Positions 33,967-42,532 of a DNA stretch of 64,000 bases are shown in pieces. The notes below the pieces were generated by a model, which was not told the origin of the DNA, made no database searches, and worked only from the letters and a program-made list of their open reading frames with translations. Origin of the DNA: Paenibacillus hunanensis (GTDB lineage: Bacteria > Bacillota > Bacilli > Paenibacillales > Paenibacillaceae); NCBI RefSeq assembly GCF_014645615.1, contig NZ_BMMB01000007.1:186001-250000 (forward strand), read 5' to 3'. The position numbers and the translations under genes were made by a program. Position 1 is the first letter of the stretch. Each line of letters starts with the position of its first letter.

Positions 33967-35080
33967 GCTACGCTTACCTGTGAAGTTCCGACGAAGTATT
34001 CAGCTCAGACTGTTATTTAGCTGTGTAATCACCTTCATAATCACATATGCGATCGTGTTTGTAGCTTTTTACACCACTTATTTATTGAGCACGGTCATTC
34101 CTCAATTAAAAAGTATTGCACCGTTTTATGGTGTGCTCATTATTGTTCTATTTATGTGTATTTTTGTAGCCACCTTTTACATTTTGACGCGCAGAATGGT
34201 ATATGATCTGGTTAATCTGGAAAAAGGGTTAGCCACAATTGCAGAGGGCGATATGGGGTATCGCATTCCAACAGAGCGTGAGGATGAGCTCGGTCGAGTG
34301 ATACAGAGCGTGAATACGATGGCAGAGCAGCTTCAACAAAAGATCACACAGGAGCGAGAAATCGAAAATAGCAAAATGGAGCTGATTACCGGAATCTCGC
34401 ACGATTTACGTACGCCCTTGACGAGTATTATTGGCTATATCGAATTACTACAAAGTGCTTCCTTCCGTAATGAAGAGGAGTACCAGCGCTTCGTACAAAA
34501 TGCGCACAGTAAAGCGATTCATTTAAAAAAAATGCTGGATGATCTGTTTGAATATACGCGTCTTGCATGGAAGGAGGCGCAGCTGCATCGGGAAACAGTG
34601 GATCTGACTCAGATGGTCAATCAGCTCTACTTTGAATTTGAACCGATTGCACACGAGATGGGCATCACCACTGTTAAACATATCATTCCTACTCCAATCT
34701 ATACTCAAGTGGATAGTGAGAAGATTGCACGTGCAATTGATAATTTGCTCAGCAATGCACTTCGTTACTCCCTAACTCCCAGTACAATCCAGATTGCGAT
34801 GAAGCAGACGGATACACGGATTATGATCGAGATTGCCAACGAAGGCATGCCACTTACGAAGGAGCAGGAGCGCAGACTGTTTGAACGATTTTACAAGGTC
34901 GATCCGTCTCGCCATGATCATGGCATGCAATCAGGGACGGGGCTCGGATTATCTATTGCCAGAAGTATTGTCGAGCTGCATGGTGGCGAGCTACACTTCA
35001 CTCATCTGGGCAAATGGTTCACCTTTACGATTGAATTGCCTCTGCTGACGAGTGAGAATACAGATGGAGTAGAGGAATAA
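33944..35080 (+). CDS. sensor histidine kinase
   Basis: A 378-residue membrane kinase. Two membrane segments lie at about 24-46 and 61-81 with a very short external loop, so it probably senses within the membrane or with a partner. A HAMP linker follows (about 82-135, R-I-P-T-E-R-E-D-E-L-G-R-V). The phospho-acceptor His153 is in G-I-S-H-D-L-R-T-P-L-T-S, and the ATPase has N-L-L-S-N-A-L-R-Y and G-T-G-L-G-L-S-I-A. The start is uncertain: GTG 33944, overlapping the regulator by 23 bases, or GTG 33980. VanS-like by general form. A strong hairpin follows. Confidence 0.9.
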   Translation: MLVIKWNKLRLPVKFRRSIQLRLLFSCVITFIITYAIVFVAFYTTYLLSTVIPQLKSIAPFYGVLIIVLFMCIFVATFYILTRRMVYDLVNLEKGLATIAEGDMGYRIPTEREDELGRVIQSVNTMAEQLQQKITQEREIENSKMELITGISHDLRTPLTSIIGYIELLQSASFRNEEEYQRFVQNAHSKAIHLKKMLDDLFEYTRLAWKEAQLHRETVDLTQMVNQLYFEFEPIAHEMGITTVKHIIPTPIYTQVDSEKIARAIDNLLSNALRYSLTPSTIQIAMKQTDTRIMIEIANEGMPLTKEQERRLFERFYKVDPSRHDHGMQSGTGLGLSIARSIVELHGGELHFTHLGKWFTFTIELPLLTSENTDGVEE

Positions 35081-35217
35081 GCAATACAGTTGATGTGGTG
35101 ATACAATGTCTATACATCGTTAGCTTATCTAACTCATGTACTATTCATTAATAGGTAGCCGTGCACCAGAAATTAAGCGATATGCTCCCTCTTAAACACG
35201 AATAATGGTTTAGCTTG

Positions 35218-35254
35218 AAACAAAGAGTAGCTTAGACGGAGCTACTCTTTGTTT
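35218..35254. terminator. hairpin terminator after the two-component genes
   Basis: AAACAAAGAGTAGCT (35218-35232) pairs perfectly with AGCTACTCTTTGTTT (35240-35254). The end is T-rich rather than a pure T run. Confidence 0.75.
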
Positions 35255-35379
35255 GGCTTGCTTGTCTTTCATTTCCGTTCATCAAATAATAGAACAATGC
35301 TACAACATAGAATGATAAACTGAACGATAGTGAGAGCAATTCATAATGTACATAGAAGAGTGAATGGAGGATGAACGAG

Positions 35380-36204
35380 TTGACCAATCAAAATCAATCG
35401 TCACATACGTTGGTAAAAGTCATGACCTTCAATCTGCGTACCTATACGGCTTATGATGAAGGAAATGAATGGGCACAGCGTGCACCGTGGGTAGTACAAA
35501 CGATTATCGATCATGCCCCTCAGATTGTCGGTGTGCAGGAAGCGTATCGGGTGATGCTGGACGATATGCAGCCACAGCTCACCGAATATCAATGGATTGG
35601 TGAAGGACGACGTGGAGGGAGTGAGGATGAGCATTGTGCTATTTTTTATCGTCCACAAGAGCTAGAGCTGCTGGAGCAAGGACAATTCTGGTTATCGGAA
35701 ACACCAGAGCTTGTCGGTTCACTTGGCTGGGATAGCGATTATCCGAGAATCTGCACCTGGGGCTGGTTTCGTCATCGATTAACGAATGCGGTCATTCGAG
35801 TATATAATGTGCATCTGGATCATATTGGCGAACAGGCACGCATGGAAGGGGCTAAGCTTGTCGTTGCGATGATGAAGCAGCATGCTGCCGCAGAACCGGA
35901 GAGTGCCGTCATACTGATGGGCGATATGAATGGTGTGCCATCTGATCCGCCTCTGCAATACCTGCATGGACGATTACCAGAAGAAGGAGAACTGCCTGCA
36001 TTGTACGATGCCTATTCTAGTTTACAGGGTGAATACGGACGTACATTTCATAATTTTGAGGGCGGTATCGACGGCGAGCCGATCGATTATATTCTGGCAG
36101 AATCGATGTGGAAGATACGTAGCTGTATCATTGATCGGCGTCAGATTGAGGGTAAATATCCGTCTGATCACTATCCAGTGGTCGCTGAGCTAGAGCTTTC
36201 ATAA
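35380..36204 (+). CDS. endonuclease/exonuclease/phosphatase family protein
   Basis: A 274-residue hydrolase of the EEP superfamily. Motifs in order: V-M-T-F-N-L-R near the start (metal-binding Asn), I-V-G-V-Q-E (catalytic Glu), V-Y-N-V-H-L-D-H-I-G, I-L-M-G-D-M-N-G-V-P (catalytic Asp/Asn), I-D-Y-I-L and the final S-D-H-Y-P-V (catalytic His). There is no signal peptide, so it acts in the cytoplasm. The substrate may be a sugar phosphate, lipid or nucleic acid. The GGAGG at 35366-35370 abuts an ATG at 35371, which is too close, so the in-frame TTG at 35380 is preferred. No partner gene is evident. Confidence 0.85.
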   Translation: MTNQNQSSHTLVKVMTFNLRTYTAYDEGNEWAQRAPWVVQTIIDHAPQIVGVQEAYRVMLDDMQPQLTEYQWIGEGRRGGSEDEHCAIFYRPQELELLEQGQFWLSETPELVGSLGWDSDYPRICTWGWFRHRLTNAVIRVYNVHLDHIGEQARMEGAKLVVAMMKQHAAAEPESAVILMGDMNGVPSDPPLQYLHGRLPEEGELPALYDAYSSLQGEYGRTFHNFEGGIDGEPIDYILAESMWKIRSCIIDRRQIEGKYPSDHYPVVAELELS

Positions 36205-36414
36205 ATATATCGTATCAGGAATGAATAAACATCCAATGAGTATGAACCAGAAGCATGCTATGATTATCGTAGTAGGGATCAAGCTTAGTGTATAGATCTT
36301 ATCTCAACCTGATAAAAGGATTATTATATGCGGCTAGATTCGATAACTTACGAGTCGCTATAGCGTAACGGTAACATACTAGAATACAAAACATTAAAAT
36401 AAGGAGGGACAACG

Positions 36415-37089
36415 ATGTCAGATAAAGCCGATCGTCTCAAAAAAGCGCGTGTACCTCAGCAACCACAGCTCGGTGATGAACTACAGCATCGCTTACCACC
36501 TGGGCAGACGTTAACAGACAGCTTTCCGATTTTGCATTATGGCGAGGTGCCTGAATATGATCTATCCACCTGGAATTTGCGCGTGTTCGGAGAAGTAGAG
36601 GAGGAGCGCATATTTACGATGGAGCAGTTGCAAGCCTTACCTGTGACCCACACTGTAAGTGATATTCACTGTGTCACACGCTGGTCCAAATTCGACACGG
36701 CATGGGAGGGTGTGCGTTTTGCCGACCTGATGCAGCAGCTCAACGTCAAGCCAGAGGCACGTTATGTGATGCTACATGCCGATCCGGATTATGAAACAAA
36801 CCTACCACTGGAAGCACTACTCACAGATGATGTGCTGCTGGCCTGGAATTATGATGGTAAGCCTCTCACTGCCAAGCATGGCTGGCCACTACGCATGGTC
36901 GTACCTCAGTTATATTTTTGGAAAAGTGCTAAATGGCTGCGCGGCATTGAATTCATGAAGGAAGACCGCCGCGGCTTCTGGGAAGATCACGGCTTCCACA
37001 ATATTGCCGATCCATTTCAAGAGCAACGCTTCTCATCAGATGAATATGAAATGCCAGAGGATGAATGGAAGTATTGTGAAGCGGATTAA
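36415..37089 (+). CDS. YuiH-like sulfite oxidase-family molybdopterin-binding protein
   Basis: A 224-residue protein with the oxidoreductase molybdopterin-binding domain. The molybdenum-ligating cysteine is Cys86 in D-I-H-C-V-T-R-W-S. W-E-G-V-R-F and H-G-W-P-L-R-M-V-V-P-Q-L-Y-F-W-K-S-A-K-W-L are the conserved cofactor-binding segments. There is no Tat or Sec signal, so it is cytoplasmic, like B. subtilis YuiH. The natural substrate is unknown. Its expression needs molybdopterin genes, which are not in the window. The ATG follows AAGGAGGGACAACG. A terminator comes 38 bases after the stop. Confidence 0.9.
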   Translation: MSDKADRLKKARVPQQPQLGDELQHRLPPGQTLTDSFPILHYGEVPEYDLSTWNLRVFGEVEEERIFTMEQLQALPVTHTVSDIHCVTRWSKFDTAWEGVRFADLMQQLNVKPEARYVMLHADPDYETNLPLEALLTDDVLLAWNYDGKPLTAKHGWPLRMVVPQLYFWKSAKWLRGIEFMKEDRRGFWEDHGFHNIADPFQEQRFSSDEYEMPEDEWKYCEAD

Positions 37090-37126
37090 AACTGTTATTC
37101 TAGCAGAAAATGTAGACAATACGAGA

Positions 37127-37162
37127 AAAAGGGTTGATGTGAAGATTAACCCTTTCTTTTTT
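37127..37162 (+). terminator. terminator after the YuiH-like gene
   Basis: AAAGGGTT (37128-37135) pairs with AACCCTTT (37148-37155), followed by CTTTTTT. Confidence 0.75.
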
Positions 37163-37299
37163 ATAATAAATGCAGAATGCTGGATCTAGCTGGTGTATCG
37201 CGATATGTATTTTCTGTAACCAATGAGTCAAATTGAACGTATAGTAAAAGAGTAATCCATTTTTTGGATGACCTTACGTGGATGAGGAGGTAGGATACG

Positions 37300-37452
37300 A
37301 TGCAAATGCTATTAACCATTTTGTTTATGGCAGCGATTATTGTACCGCAGGCATGGTATTATATCGCAATAGGTAAACGTATAAGTGAAGAAGAGCGTAA
37401 AGCTGGACGAGATCTGAGTGAAGAAATTAATCCGTTTACGGGTGCAAGATGA
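37300..37452 (+). CDS. 50-residue single-pass membrane protein
   Basis: A small gene with an excellent ribosome site GAGGAGGTAGG and ATG at 37300. The peptide has an N-terminal membrane helix (M-Q-M-L-L-T-I-L-F-M-A-A-I-I-V) followed by a charged tail with K-R-I-S-E-E-E-R-K-A-G and E-E-I-N-P-F-T-G. It lies between two hairpins and so may form its own transcript. I do not recognise the family. Its role is unknown; such peptides often bind or stabilise larger membrane proteins. Confidence 0.72.
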   Translation: MQMLLTILFMAAIIVPQAWYYIAIGKRISEEERKAGRDLSEEINPFTGAR

Positions 37453-37486
37453 AGCCAGCCCATCCTATCAAACTGAAACCAATAGC

Positions 37487-37550
37487 AAACATGCCCGCGA
37501 ATCGATAGCTATCTCCGTAGAGAATCTGGCAATCGTACGCGGGCATGTTT
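37487..37550. terminator. shared hairpin between convergent genes
   Basis: AAACATGCCCGCG (37487-37499) pairs perfectly with CGCGGGCATGTTT (37538-37550). It lies between the small membrane gene (plus) and the lipoprotein gene (minus), so it can terminate both. Confidence 0.7.
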
Positions 37551-37611
37551 AGTTTAGATATAAATAAGCAGTCTGTTCTTCTACAGACATTCTATAGAAA
37601 AAATCAGTCAA

Positions 37612-38232
37612 TTATAGACCTTCTACAGCCTTAGCAATTTTCGCATCCAGTACGCCTTTTTCAGTGCTACCTTTGTTCAGTGCAGGCTCGAACCAGTAGA
37701 TGACCAGTACATTGCCTTTCGTATATTCCGTTTTACGGAAAGGTACACCGTTCACCTGTTTCTCCAGATCCTTCAGACCTGCTTGCAGATCTTCCTTGGA
37801 TTTGAATACATAGATCGATACAGGCTCAGCCTCTTTCGGATCACTACCTGTTACATAACGATCTGGCTTCACATTGTTCAGTGTCCAGCCCTGTTCTGGT
37901 TTAGAAGTGAGCTTAATGCCCTGTTTTTTGATCGCAGCAGCAACTTCTTTTGTTGTCAGGTCACTGTTTGCCGTTGTAGACGAGCTGTTGTCTTTGTCTG
38001 TAGCAGATGTCGTACCTTCTGTGCTGGTCGTCGACTCCGTCGTATCTGTCGTCGATTCAGTACTACCAGTAGCCGAGCTTTCTGGTGTTGTCATATCCGT
38101 GTTTTCGCTGCTTTGCTCATTCGTTGTCGTTGTTCCGGAATTTGTTGGTGTCATGCTACTATTGTTGGAGCAGCCTGTTGCTGCAACTACCGTTAGTGCA
38201 AGTAGCAGTGTAGTGATTTTCAATTTCGTCAT
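37612..38232 (-). CDS. Ser/Thr-rich lipoprotein
   Basis: A 206-residue predicted lipoprotein. It begins M-T-K-L-K-I-T-T-L-L-L-A-L-T-V-V-A-A-T-G-C, with the lipobox A-T-G-C putting the lipidated cysteine at residue 21. A Thr/Ser/Asn-rich linker of about 70 residues follows and is probably extended and disordered. The C-terminal globular part has a K-E-V-A-A-A-I-K-K-Q-G-I-K-L helix and V-S-I-Y-V-F strands. It is not a family I can name. The ATG at 38232 follows AGGAGGTCAATC. It would sit on the outer face of the membrane. Confidence 0.85.
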   Translation of the reverse strand: MTKLKITTLLLALTVVAATGCSNNSSMTPTNSGTTTTNEQSSENTDMTTPESSATGSTESTTDTTESTTSTEGTTSATDKDNSSSTTANSDLTTKEVAAAIKKQGIKLTSKPEQGWTLNNVKPDRYVTGSDPKEAEPVSIYVFKSKEDLQAGLKDLEKQVNGVPFRKTEYTKGNVLVIYWFEPALNKGSTEKGVLDAKIAKAVEGL

Positions 38233-38438
38233 GATTGACCTCCTGTGAATAACGTATGCATTTGCTGAAAATGGATGCAAGCCTTGATGTGGCTTACAAC
38301 ATCATAACATACATAAACGGCAGAGCAAATTTTGACACAATGCTTACAGTAATGACATCGGAATAAGACAATGATGCAACTGGATATAGGAGAATGAACC
38401 GCTCTTGATAAAGCACAGACTACGTTAGCCTACAAAGC

Positions 38439-38477
38439 AAAAAGCGCCCCATACAGATACAAGTGGGACGCTTTTTT
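38439..38477 (-). terminator. terminator after ohr
   Basis: On the minus strand AAAAAAGCGTCCCA pairs with TGGGGCGCTTTTT with one mismatch, running into T residues. Confidence 0.75.
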
Positions 38478-38586
38478 ACAAAAGATTGCAATGGAGATAT
38501 AAAGTATATAATGCCTGTTCAGCGCTGTACCAGCGGAAGCAGATTATATGTGCATCAGTAGCTTATGTGCATCACTACCTTTTCGC

Positions 38587-39015
38587 TTACAGTACGTTCA
38601 GTTCAACAGCGATATTGCCACGAGTTGCACGAGAATATGGACATACATCATGAGCTGCTTTTACGAGCTGCTCTGCTGTTTCGCGCTCTACACCTTTAAC
38701 GAGCACATCAAGTGTCACAGCAAGTGCAAAGCCGCCATCTTCCGCTTTACCAAAGCTGACTGTACCTGTTACTTCTGTGCCTTCGTGTTTTACTTTTTGC
38801 ATGCGTGCAACCATATTCAGGGCGCTATCAAAGCAAGCGGAGTAACCAGCGGCAAACAATTGCTCTGGGTTTGTACCAGCACCACCAGCGCCGCCCATTT
38901 CTTTGGGTGTAGCTATATCAAGGCGAAGTTCAGGGCTGGAGGACTCTACATAACCACTACGACCGCCCACAGCTTTTACAGAAGTTTCGTACATTTTTTG
39001 TTGAATATTCAGCAT
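38587..39015 (-). CDS. ohr: organic hydroperoxide resistance protein Ohr
   Basis: A 142-residue OsmC/Ohr family thiol peroxidase that reduces organic hydroperoxides using lipoyl or dithiol donors. The redox cysteines are Cys61 in Y-S-A-C-F-D-S-A and Cys125 in V-C-P-Y-S-R-A-T. The conserved Arg/Glu pocket (T-N-P-E-Q-L-F-A-A-G) is also present. The ATG at 39015 has AGGTGG upstream on the minus strand. It is divergent from the MarR-type regulator ohrR 410 bases away, the usual pairing, and ends at a terminator. Confidence 0.94.
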   Translation of the reverse strand: MLNIQQKMYETSVKAVGGRSGYVESSSPELRLDIATPKEMGGAGGAGTNPEQLFAAGYSACFDSALNMVARMQKVKHEGTEVTGTVSFGKAEDGGFALAVTLDVLVKGVERETAEQLVKAAHDVCPYSRATRGNIAVELNVL

Positions 39016-39425
39016 AAGTATAAACCACCTTTTCATAAATTAAATTTTACAAAATATAATTTATCACAATTAATGAAAAAAGTAAAATTGTTATGATTAT
39101 ATTAATGTCAAACAATTGATTTTATGATACAATGTCCACTAAGCATCATGTATTCTCATCCGTTCATATATTAGAAAACGGAACCTCTCGTAATGGTGTC
39201 CGATCCGTCGGCATTCAAGGGGAGTAGAGACCGCGTATGTCTTCTACCTGATCTTGCTGATCGATCCAATCAGGTGCGGAAGGCATGCTGTTCTATCTGC
39301 ATGATGTCCCTATACACCCGAATGATCGCAACACAGTTTTTCAAGCTACATGCATGTTTATTTGCGCATGATTTTGTATACATCTTGTACCAACAAATTT
39401 ATTTTAAAAGCAGGTGATCACATTT
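39016..39425. promoter_or_regulatory. ohr-ohrR divergent control region
   Basis: No gene is supported here. An inverted pair of half-sites ACAATT (39066-39071) and AATTGT (39086-39091) and a CAATTG at 39112-39117 resemble the AT-rich ACAATT/AATTGT half-sites of OhrR operators, but the spacing is wider than the classical site. TACAAT at 39128-39133 is a possible rightward -10. A footprint would be needed to place OhrR. Confidence 0.4.
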
Positions 39426-39899
39426 ATGGATACTTCACAGGAATATCCCCATCCGCAATTAAAGCTGGAAAACCAGCTTTGCTTCGCCATCTATGCATCT
39501 TCGCGTGAAATGACCAAAATGTACCAGCCTTTGCTGGAGCATCTTGGACTCACATATTCGCAATATCTCGTTATGCTTGTGCTGTGGGAGCATCGCGAAT
39601 GTACGGTAAAAGAACTGGGTAATGCGCTCTATCTAGACTCTGGCACACTGACGCCACTATTGAAGCGTTTGGAAGCTGCTGGCCTGATTATTCGTAAGCG
39701 TTCAACCGAGGACGAGCGTAAGGTGCATATTACGCTGACTGAGGCAGGTTGGAAGCTACAGGAGCAGGCAGTATCTATTCCTGATGATCTGCGCAGCAAA
39801 ACCTGCATGGATCTGAATAAGCTTGATGAGCTACTGCATGAATTCCGCCATTTGCTTCAGACTGTACACGAAGTAAATGTGAATAGCAGCGGTAAGTAA
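39426..39899 (+). CDS. ohrR: MarR-family peroxide sensor OhrR
   Basis: A 157-residue winged-helix repressor. The peroxide-sensing cysteine is Cys19 in E-N-Q-L-C-F-A-I-Y, equivalent to Cys15 of B. subtilis OhrR. The wing motif is L-L-K-R-L-E-A-A-G-L-I-I-R-K-R-S-T-E-D-E-R-K-V-H-I-T-L-T. Extra cysteines occur in H-R-E-C and S-K-T-C-M-D, so a two-Cys mechanism cannot be excluded. Oxidation should release ohr repression. ATG 39426 follows AGGTGA; a GTG at 39414 overlaps that site. A terminator follows. Confidence 0.93.
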   Translation: MDTSQEYPHPQLKLENQLCFAIYASSREMTKMYQPLLEHLGLTYSQYLVMLVLWEHRECTVKELGNALYLDSGTLTPLLKRLEAAGLIIRKRSTEDERKVHITLTEAGWKLQEQAVSIPDDLRSKTCMDLNKLDELLHEFRHLLQTVHEVNVNSSGK

Positions 39900-39964
39900 T
39901 CCGTTTTGCTCTTCGATCGTATATAGCAAAATATCGAACCCCTGCGCAGGGTTAATTTAAGACG

Positions 39965-40005
39965 ATCCCCATTGGCATTTAACGCCAATGGGGATTTATT
40001 TTTTT
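39965..40005 (+). terminator. terminator after ohrR
   Basis: ATCCCCATTGGC (39965-39976) pairs perfectly with GCCAATGGGGAT (39984-39995), followed by TTATTTTTTT. Confidence 0.88.
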
Positions 40006-40041
40006 ACTTTGTTAACGTATACATGGTATATTAGCTATAGG

Positions 40042-40121
40042 CCTACTGCCCTGTAGGTACACCGGGTCAGAACGAGAAACGGCAGAGTGAATTGTCCAAT
40101 TAGAGGGACAACCGACTGCTG
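40042..40121 (+). ncRNA. structured segment upstream of sucC, class unknown
   Basis: CCTAC/GTAGG (40042-40046, 40053-40057) forms one stem. CGGCAG/CTGCTG (40080-40085, 40116-40121) encloses TTGTCC/GGGACAA. CTGCC at 40046-40050 can instead pair with GGCAG at 40081-40085, so the two folds compete. It matches no riboswitch class I recognise and may be chance. Confidence 0.3.
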
Positions 40122-40164
40122 TTTAATTTTGGCTATGGCGTGGATTAAAATGGTAAAATTTTTA

Positions 40165-40193
40165 AGGAAAGCGTTTTAAAAACATGGTACAAT
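40165..40193 (+). promoter_or_regulatory. sucC promoter with possible cre site
   Basis: TGGTACAAT (40185-40193) is an extended -10 element. AGGAAAGCGTTTTAAA just upstream matches the catabolite-response consensus at all but two defined positions and lies over the -35 region. CcpA control would fit a TCA-cycle gene, but this is inference. Confidence 0.4.
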
Positions 40194-40261
40194 AGCAAAG
40201 GTTGTTGATTTGCCGGGTAATTTTGCCGGAATGCATTCATGCCGATAGGAGGATTTACCAG

Positions 40262-41419
40262 ATGAATATCCATGAATATCAGGGAAAACAAGTGCTTAAA
40301 GAGTATGGTGTGGCAGTACCCGAGGGAAAGGTTGCTTTTACAGTTGAAGAAGCTGTAGCAGCGGCTGAATCGCTCGGAAGCCCGGTATGTGTCGTTAAGG
40401 CACAGATTCATGCCGGCGGTCGCGGTAAAGCAGGCGGCGTCAAAGTAGCCAAGAGCATTGAAGAAGTGCGCACCTATGCACAGGAACTGCTCGGCAAGGT
40501 GCTCGTAACGCATCAGACCGGCCCTGAAGGCAAGGAAATCAAGCGTCTGCTCATCGAACAGGGCTGTGATATTCAAAAAGAATATTACATAGGCGTAGTT
40601 ATCGACCGTGCCACTGGCCGTGTCGTTATGATGGCTTCTGAAGAAGGCGGTACAGAGATCGAGGAAGTGGCGGAGAAAACGCCGGAAAAAATCTTCCGTG
40701 AAGCGATCGATCCAGCCGTAGGCTTGCAGCCTTTCCAGGCGCGTAAGCTGGCGTATGCTATCAATATCCCAACCAAGCTGGTGAACAAAGCAGCTCAATT
40801 TATGATGTCTCTGTACACTGCATTTGTGGACAAGGACTGCTCGATTGCAGAGATCAACCCACTTGTTGTAACAGGCGATGGTCAGGTTATGGCACTTGAT
40901 GCCAAGCTGAACTTTGACTCCAACGCATTGTTCCGCCATCCAGAAATTCTGGAGCTGCGTGACCTTGCAGAAGAAAACGAAAAAGAAATCGAAGCTTCCA
41001 AATTTGACCTTAGCTATATCGCACTCGATGGCAACATCGGCTGTATGGTTAACGGTGCAGGTCTGGCAATGGCAACGATGGATATTATCAAATACTACGG
41101 CGGCGAACCCGCGAACTTCCTCGATGTAGGGGGCGGTGCGACGACGGAGAAGGTTACCGAGGCGTTCAAAATCATCCTGTCCGATGAGAACGTAAAAGGA
41201 ATCTTTATCAATATATTCGGCGGCATCATGCGCTGTGATGTTATCGCTAACGGTGTAGTGGAAGCGGCGAAGCAAGTAGGTCTGAGTCGTCCACTGGTCG
41301 TACGTTTGGAAGGTACGAACGTCGATCTCGGCAAACAAATTCTGGCTGAATCCGGCCTGAATATCGTTGCTGCTGACTCCATGGCTGACGGTGCACAGAA
41401 GATCGTTGCACTCGTTTAA
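40262..41419 (+). CDS. sucC: succinyl-CoA ligase, ADP-forming, beta subunit
   Basis: A 385-residue ATP-grasp subunit that binds succinate and nucleotide in the TCA cycle. It begins M-N-I-H-E-Y-Q-G-K-Q-V-L-K-E-Y-G-V. The ATP-grasp loop V-K-A-Q-I-H-A-G-G-R-G-K-A-G-G-V is near residues 44-59. The C-terminal ligase domain has F-L-D-V-G-G-G-A-T and I-F-I-N-I-F-G-G-I-M-R-C-D near 260-325. ATG 40262 follows TAGGAGGATTTACCAG; the upstream open frame lacks another ribosome site. sucD follows 41 bases later. Confidence 0.97.
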   Translation: MNIHEYQGKQVLKEYGVAVPEGKVAFTVEEAVAAAESLGSPVCVVKAQIHAGGRGKAGGVKVAKSIEEVRTYAQELLGKVLVTHQTGPEGKEIKRLLIEQGCDIQKEYYIGVVIDRATGRVVMMASEEGGTEIEEVAEKTPEKIFREAIDPAVGLQPFQARKLAYAINIPTKLVNKAAQFMMSLYTAFVDKDCSIAEINPLVVTGDGQVMALDAKLNFDSNALFRHPEILELRDLAEENEKEIEASKFDLSYIALDGNIGCMVNGAGLAMATMDIIKYYGGEPANFLDVGGGATTEKVTEAFKIILSDENVKGIFINIFGGIMRCDVIANGVVEAAKQVGLSRPLVVRLEGTNVDLGKQILAESGLNIVAADSMADGAQKIVALV

Positions 41420-41460
41420 CATCCGAACCCAATTTAAGTGATAGGAGCTGTGACTGGACA

Positions 41461-42390
41461 ATGAGTATTCTGGTAGATAAGCATACAAAAGTTATCACTC
41501 AGGGCATTACCGGTGCTACGGGACTGTTCCACACCAAGGGCGCGCTTGATTACGGCACCCAGATGGTAGGCGGCGTAACACCAGGCAAAGGCGGTACTAC
41601 CGTTGATATCACACTGGAAAACGGCGAGAACGTAAGCCTGCCAGTATTCAATACAGTGATCGAAGCGAAGGAGAAAACAGGTGCAACAGCGAGCGTAATC
41701 TATGTTCCGCCTGCATTTGCAGCGGATTCCATCATGGAAGCCGTTGACGCAGAGCTCGATCTCGTTATCTGTATTACAGAAGGTATTCCAGTACTGGATA
41801 TGGTTAAAGTATCCCGTTACATGGAAGGCAAAAAAACCGTCCTGATCGGGCCAAACTGCCCGGGTGTTATTACACCAGGCGAATGTAAAATCGGTATTAT
41901 GCCGGGTTACATCCACAAGCCAGGTTATGTTGGTGTCGTATCCCGTAGTGGTACACTGACATACGAAGCGGTTCACCAGCTGTCCACTCGTGGCATTGGT
42001 CAATCGTCTGCGGTAGGTATCGGTGGCGACCCTGTGAAGGGCTCCGAGTTTATCGATATTCTGAAAATGTTCAATGAAGATCCAAACACTCGTGCTGTTA
42101 TTATGATCGGTGAGATCGGTGGTACAGCTGAGGAAGAAGCAGCAGAATGGATTCAAGCGAACATGACCAAGCCGGTTGTTGGCTTCATCGGCGGCGCTAC
42201 AGCGCCTCCAGGCAAACGTATGGGTCACGCAGGCGCAATCATTTCTGGTGGTAAAGGTACAGCAGCAGAGAAGATCGCTAAGCTGGAATCTTGCGGTATT
42301 AAAGTTGCTCCAACACCATCCGAAATGGGTTCTACACTTGTTGAAGTGCTGGAAGAGCGTGGTCTGCTGAGCGAGTGCACAACACACTAA
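41461..42390 (+). CDS. sucD: succinyl-CoA ligase, ADP-forming, alpha subunit
   Basis: A 309-residue CoA-binding subunit. The Rossmann domain I-T-Q-G-I-T-G-A-T-G-L-F-H near residues 12-24 binds CoA. I-G-P-N-C-P-G-V-I-T-P-G is in the middle. The phosphohistidine is His256 in M-G-H-A-G-A-I-I-S-G-G-K-G-T-A. With SucC it converts succinyl-CoA to succinate with ATP formation. It starts with ATG 41461 after AGGAGCTGTGACTGGACA. Two hairpins lie between it and dprA. Confidence 0.97.
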   Translation: MSILVDKHTKVITQGITGATGLFHTKGALDYGTQMVGGVTPGKGGTTVDITLENGENVSLPVFNTVIEAKEKTGATASVIYVPPAFAADSIMEAVDAELDLVICITEGIPVLDMVKVSRYMEGKKTVLIGPNCPGVITPGECKIGIMPGYIHKPGYVGVVSRSGTLTYEAVHQLSTRGIGQSSAVGIGGDPVKGSEFIDILKMFNEDPNTRAVIMIGEIGGTAEEEAAEWIQANMTKPVVGFIGGATAPPGKRMGHAGAIISGGKGTAAEKIAKLESCGIKVAPTPSEMGSTLVEVLEERGLLSECTTH

Positions 42391-42433
42391 TATTGTCCTT
42401 GCGATCAAGCAAACAATAGATGTGCATAAATAT

Positions 42434-42470
42434 ACAGAAGGTCTGTCCCGAAACGGGATGGACTTTCTGT
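42434..42470 (+). other. long imperfect hairpin after sucD
   Basis: ACAGAAGGTC...CCCG pairs with CGGG...GACTTTCTGT around an AAA loop. It has no T tract and probably protects the sucCD transcript end or works with the next hairpin. Confidence 0.55.
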
Positions 42471-42532
42471 GCTGTCGTCATCTATAATAGATGGAACAGA
42501 ATATACGGAGTTCATTATCACTCATGCAAGGT

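Noticed and set aside
39193..39417. A 74-codon frame between ohr and ohrR
   Set aside because: Unusual composition, no ribosome site, and it lies in the expected control region of ohr and ohrR.
40145..41488. A 447-codon minus-strand frame opposite sucC
   Set aside because: It is antisense to a fully convincing sucC and shows the Cys/His-rich bias of shadow frames.
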